From: an uncultured Methanomicrobiales archaeon
GTDB lineage: Archaea; Thermoplasmatota; Thermoplasmata; Methanomassiliicoccales; Methanomethylophilaceae
Length of the DNA stretch: 8,482 nt
Reading direction: 5' to 3'
Assembly: GCA_946528255.1 (NCBI GenBank)
Contig: CAMMYR010000018.1
Coordinates: 1 to 8,482 of the forward strand
Shown piece by piece: positions 7,136 through 8,482 of the stretch. Position 1 is the stretch's first letter. The number at the start of each line of letters is the position of its first letter. The notes under the pieces are model-generated. The model was not told where the DNA came from and did no database searches. It was given only the letters and a program-made list of their open reading frames with translations. The position numbers and the translations under genes are program-made.

Positions 7136-7314
7136 AAACACTTGTATATAAAGCTACTCCAAACTGCTATGTAATTTTATTGATACTTCATTTAAAACTT
7201 CCTAATTCTAATCGTTTCATTGTTGGTTTAATTTATGTTATATATAAAAATTATCGGTCAAACCAAAAATCTATAAATATGATACAACATAATTGGAACT
7301 GGAGGGTAAGGGAG
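7136..7314. other. AT-rich intergenic spacer with candidate promoters
   Basis: About 180 nt markedly richer in A and T than anything else here. I find no RNA gene or convincing small ORF in it. It contains two TATA candidates: TTATATATAAAAA at 7238-7250 and CTATAAATA at 7271-7279. The continuous open frame through it is the readthrough from the reductase and shows codons foreign to the neighbouring genes (ATA, TTA, AAT, TAT), so it does not look translated. Confidence 0.6.
7271..7279 (+). promoter_or_regulatory. TATA element of the zinc-ribbon gene
   Basis: CTATAAATA would place the transcription start near 7298-7302, leaving a short leader with GGAGG at 7301-7305 ahead of a TTG start at 7315. 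The upstream candidate at 7238-7250 would instead give a leaderless transcript from the ATG at 7279. Confidence 0.45.
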
Positions 7315-7809
7315 TTGACGTATCAGCCGACAGGTGTGCTTAGGTGCGCTCGTTGTTCTTACATGTGGGTTCCCAGAAGAGACAAGGAACCCGAAAGGTG
7401 CCCCAGGTGCAGATCTGTCAAATGGAACATGCCTCATCTGACGGTCACCTGCAAGAGGTGCAATTATACTTGGAATTCCCACAACGGGACGCCCAAGAGG
7501 TGCCCGCAGTGCGGTTCCCATCAGTGGGATATCCCTCCGAGGGTCAACCACTGCCTCAGATGCAACAACACCTGGACGTCCAGATCCATGGCGGAACCCA
7601 GGCGTTGCCCCAAATGCTCGTCCACCGAATGGTTCCTGGACATCCCGATCAACGACAGGCAGAAGCGCTCGGTGGAGATCGAGGATTCGGTCCGCGAGAA
7701 GATCCTGGAGAAGCACCGCGAGGGCCTGAACAACATCCAGATAGCCATCACATGCGACATCCCGTTCAGCGTCGTCCAGAGCATCATCAGCGGCGAGAGC
7801 TCCGGCCGA
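7315..7809 (+). CDS. Triple zinc-ribbon protein with C-terminal helix-turn-helix-like segment
   Basis: Probable nucleic-acid-binding protein of 164 residues. Three tandem zinc ribbons share the pattern CxRC, a W, then RCPxC and W: C11/C14/C29/C32, C46/C49/C63/C66 and C80/C83/C98/C101. Each unit is about 35 residues. After them comes a segment (about 120-160, starting VEIEDSVREKILEKH) with a helix-turn-helix look: EGLNNIQIAITCDIPFSVVQSII. The TTG start is chosen because GGAGG lies 10 nt upstream and a TATA element lies just beyond it; an ATG at 7279 would add 12 residues but overlaps that element. The frame ends at CGA 7807-7809 after SGESSG, abutting the coiled-coil gene on the other strand. 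The conventional frame would run antisense through that gene to TAA-type or TGA stop at 8352. A specific function cannot be assigned. Confidence 0.75.
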
Positions 7810-7813
7810 TCGG
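7806..7813. other. Tail-to-tail junction of the zinc-ribbon and coiled-coil genes with two facing CGA codons
   Basis: CCGATCGG is an 8-bp palindrome holding the zinc-ribbon CGA (7807-7809, +) and the coiled-coil CGA (7812-7810, -) with no base between them. TGATCA in the centre would be an ordinary shared stop pair, so two changes on opposite strands separate this site from a standard junction. Confidence 0.65.
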
Positions 7814-8337
7814 TAATCCGGCGATTCCCTGATGGCTTGGGCCCTGCGCTTGGCCTTTATGTAGAGCTCGTGCTCGGCATCCGCTGCGCGGCGGAGCTCC
7901 ATGGCCTGCTCGTGATAGGTCTGGGCCTGCTGCCTCAGCGCATCGGCTTCCTCGGTAAGCTGCTTCATCTTCTCATGAGCCAGCTGTCCGCTGTTGGAGA
8001 ACTTCACCGCCTTCTGGTGGTAGTTGTTGGATTGGGATCTGGCCTCGCCGATGTCGCCCAGACCGCCGCGGGCCTTCATGGATGCGGCGCGGTCGTTCCA
8101 TTCGTCCCTCTTGCCGCGGGCCTCGATGGCGGAGTGATTGTAATCGTCGCGCCTGTCGCGCATGTACTTTGCCTCGGACGAGAGCTTCCTGGCCTTCTCC
8201 TGGAGCTGGTTGCGCTTGTCTATGAGCACGCTGGCCTGCCTGGAGTACTTGTCCCTGGCAGCCTTGTGCTTCACTGCGTCTTTCTCGGCCTCGCCGGCCA
8301 GGTCATCCAGGGTCCTCTCGCCTTCATATTCGTCCAT
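7810..8337 (-). CDS. Coiled-coil protein of unknown function
   Basis: The 175-residue protein is almost wholly helical and highly charged, with recurring units such as RDKYSRQA, KRNQLQEKARKL, RDRRDDYN and KRDEWN spaced for a long coiled coil. A short glycine-rich break (ARGGLGDIGEA, about residues 97-107) separates two coiled-coil halves. The composition resembles uncharacterised archaeal coiled-coil proteins (COG1340-like), but I cannot assign a role. It starts 4 nt after the end of the prephenate-dehydratase-like gene, so the two are probably cotranscribed. The frame meets CGA at 7812-7810 after IRESPDY. Read as arginine, it runs 184 more residues antisense through the zinc-ribbon gene and into the AT-rich spacer, to 7258. 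Confidence 0.75.
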
Positions 8338-8341
8338 GGAT

Positions 8342-8482
8342 TCGCTCCCTGATTCTCAGGAGATGGAATTCCGTCATATTGTCCTTGCGGTCCTCGATGT
8401 TCTCGTGGATCATCCTCAGCCCGAACATCTCGCCGGCGTTGGATCTGCAAAGCACAGCCACGGTATCGGGGAGCCTCCCCTC
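8342..8482 (-). CDS. pheA: C-terminal part of a prephenate-dehydratase-like protein (partial)
   Basis: Forty-six residues enter from the right edge of the window. The stretch AVLCRSNAGEMFGL, then HENIEDRKDNMTEFHLL, resembles the conserved end of prephenate dehydratases, where a similar 'AAELYGL... NIQDNPNNYTRF' pattern lies near the catalytic domain's end. In that family the enzyme turns prephenate into phenylpyruvate for phenylalanine synthesis. The usual T-R-F catalytic triplet reads T-E-F here, so either the enzyme has diverged or this is a related protein; I cannot check the rest. There is no C-terminal ACT domain after it. The frame reaches CGA at 8344-8342 after LLRIRE, 4 nt before the coiled-coil ATG. 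The conventional frame would add five residues and end at TGA 8326-8324, inside the next gene. Confidence 0.5.

Noticed and set aside
7279..7281. ATG start for the zinc-ribbon protein
   Set aside because: It overlaps the CTATAAATA element and lacks a ribosome binding site, whereas TTG at 7315 has GGAGG at good spacing. The ATG remains possible if the upstream TATA candidate is used.
1..8482. TGA reassigned to a sense codon
   Set aside because: None of the recognised proteins is interrupted by an in-frame TGA, so there is no sign that TGA is read as an amino acid.
1..8482. TAG read as pyrrolysine
   Set aside because: No in-frame TAG interrupts any recognised gene in this window, although the likely lineage includes organisms that use pyrrolysine.
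1..8482. A sequence-context error turning TGA into CGA
   Set aside because: Plain TGA with similar flanks persists out of frame (for example CTGATTCTC near 8350), so a context-only base-calling error does not explain changes confined to gene ends.
1..8482. CRISPR arrays, insertion sequences or attachment sites
   Set aside because: No spaced direct repeats, transposase motifs or target-site duplications were seen. The tRNA shows no nearby partial copy of its 3' end that I could find by eye.

Overview
The window looks archaeal, most likely from a methanogen-related Thermoplasmatota lineage such as Methanomassiliicoccales; that placement is an inference. The support is an archaeal Orc1/Cdc6, an archaeal NcsA/TtuA-type tRNA thiolase, a geranylgeranyl-reductase-family flavoprotein, TATA-like elements about 25-30 nt before several starts, and GC-rich third positions with AGG and CGC as the main arginine codons.

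Layout, left to right. (1) The C-terminal end of a membrane-anchored protein (+). (2) cysS (+). (3) A leftward run read as nif3-like, cdc6, ncsA, which meets cysS tail to tail. (4) A 46-residue small gene (-) and a 9-bp tandem repeat. (5) A CARF-like/winged-helix regulator of the HFX_2341 (DUF6293) type (-). (6) tRNA-Arg(CCU) (+), followed by a geranylgeranyl-reductase-family gene (+). (7) An AT-rich gap. (8) A triple zinc-ribbon plus helix-turn-helix protein (+), which meets a coiled-coil protein (-) tail to tail. (9) The C-terminal end of a prephenate-dehydratase-like gene (-). This is mostly housekeeping: translation (cysS, tRNA-Arg, ncsA), replication initiation (cdc6), lipid metabolism (the reductase) and regulation.

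The exceptional feature is how genes end. None of the ten larger genes, eight complete and two partial, reaches TAA, TAG or TGA where its protein should end. Each has an in-frame CGA there. If CGA is read as the end, protein lengths match their families, the two tail-to-tail pairs abut with a gap of 1 or 0 nt, and neighbours in the leftward run are spaced like normal operon genes. If CGA is read as arginine, most proteins run tens to hundreds of residues through neighbours in antisense or in the wrong frame, and the reductase fuses to the zinc-ribbon protein. By hand, no sense CGA was found among about 216 arginine codons in the gene bodies, while CGA is common out of frame.

Possible explanations are CGA acting as a stop codon (no such code is known to me), CGA-to-UGA RNA editing, or T-to-C substitution at every annotated stop in the sequence record itself. 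The sequence alone cannot separate these. One small ORF that looks coding still ends in TGA, so TGA is not ruled out as a stop and an altered record is a serious possibility. CDS ends below are placed at the CGA, and each entry says where the conventional reading frame would end instead.
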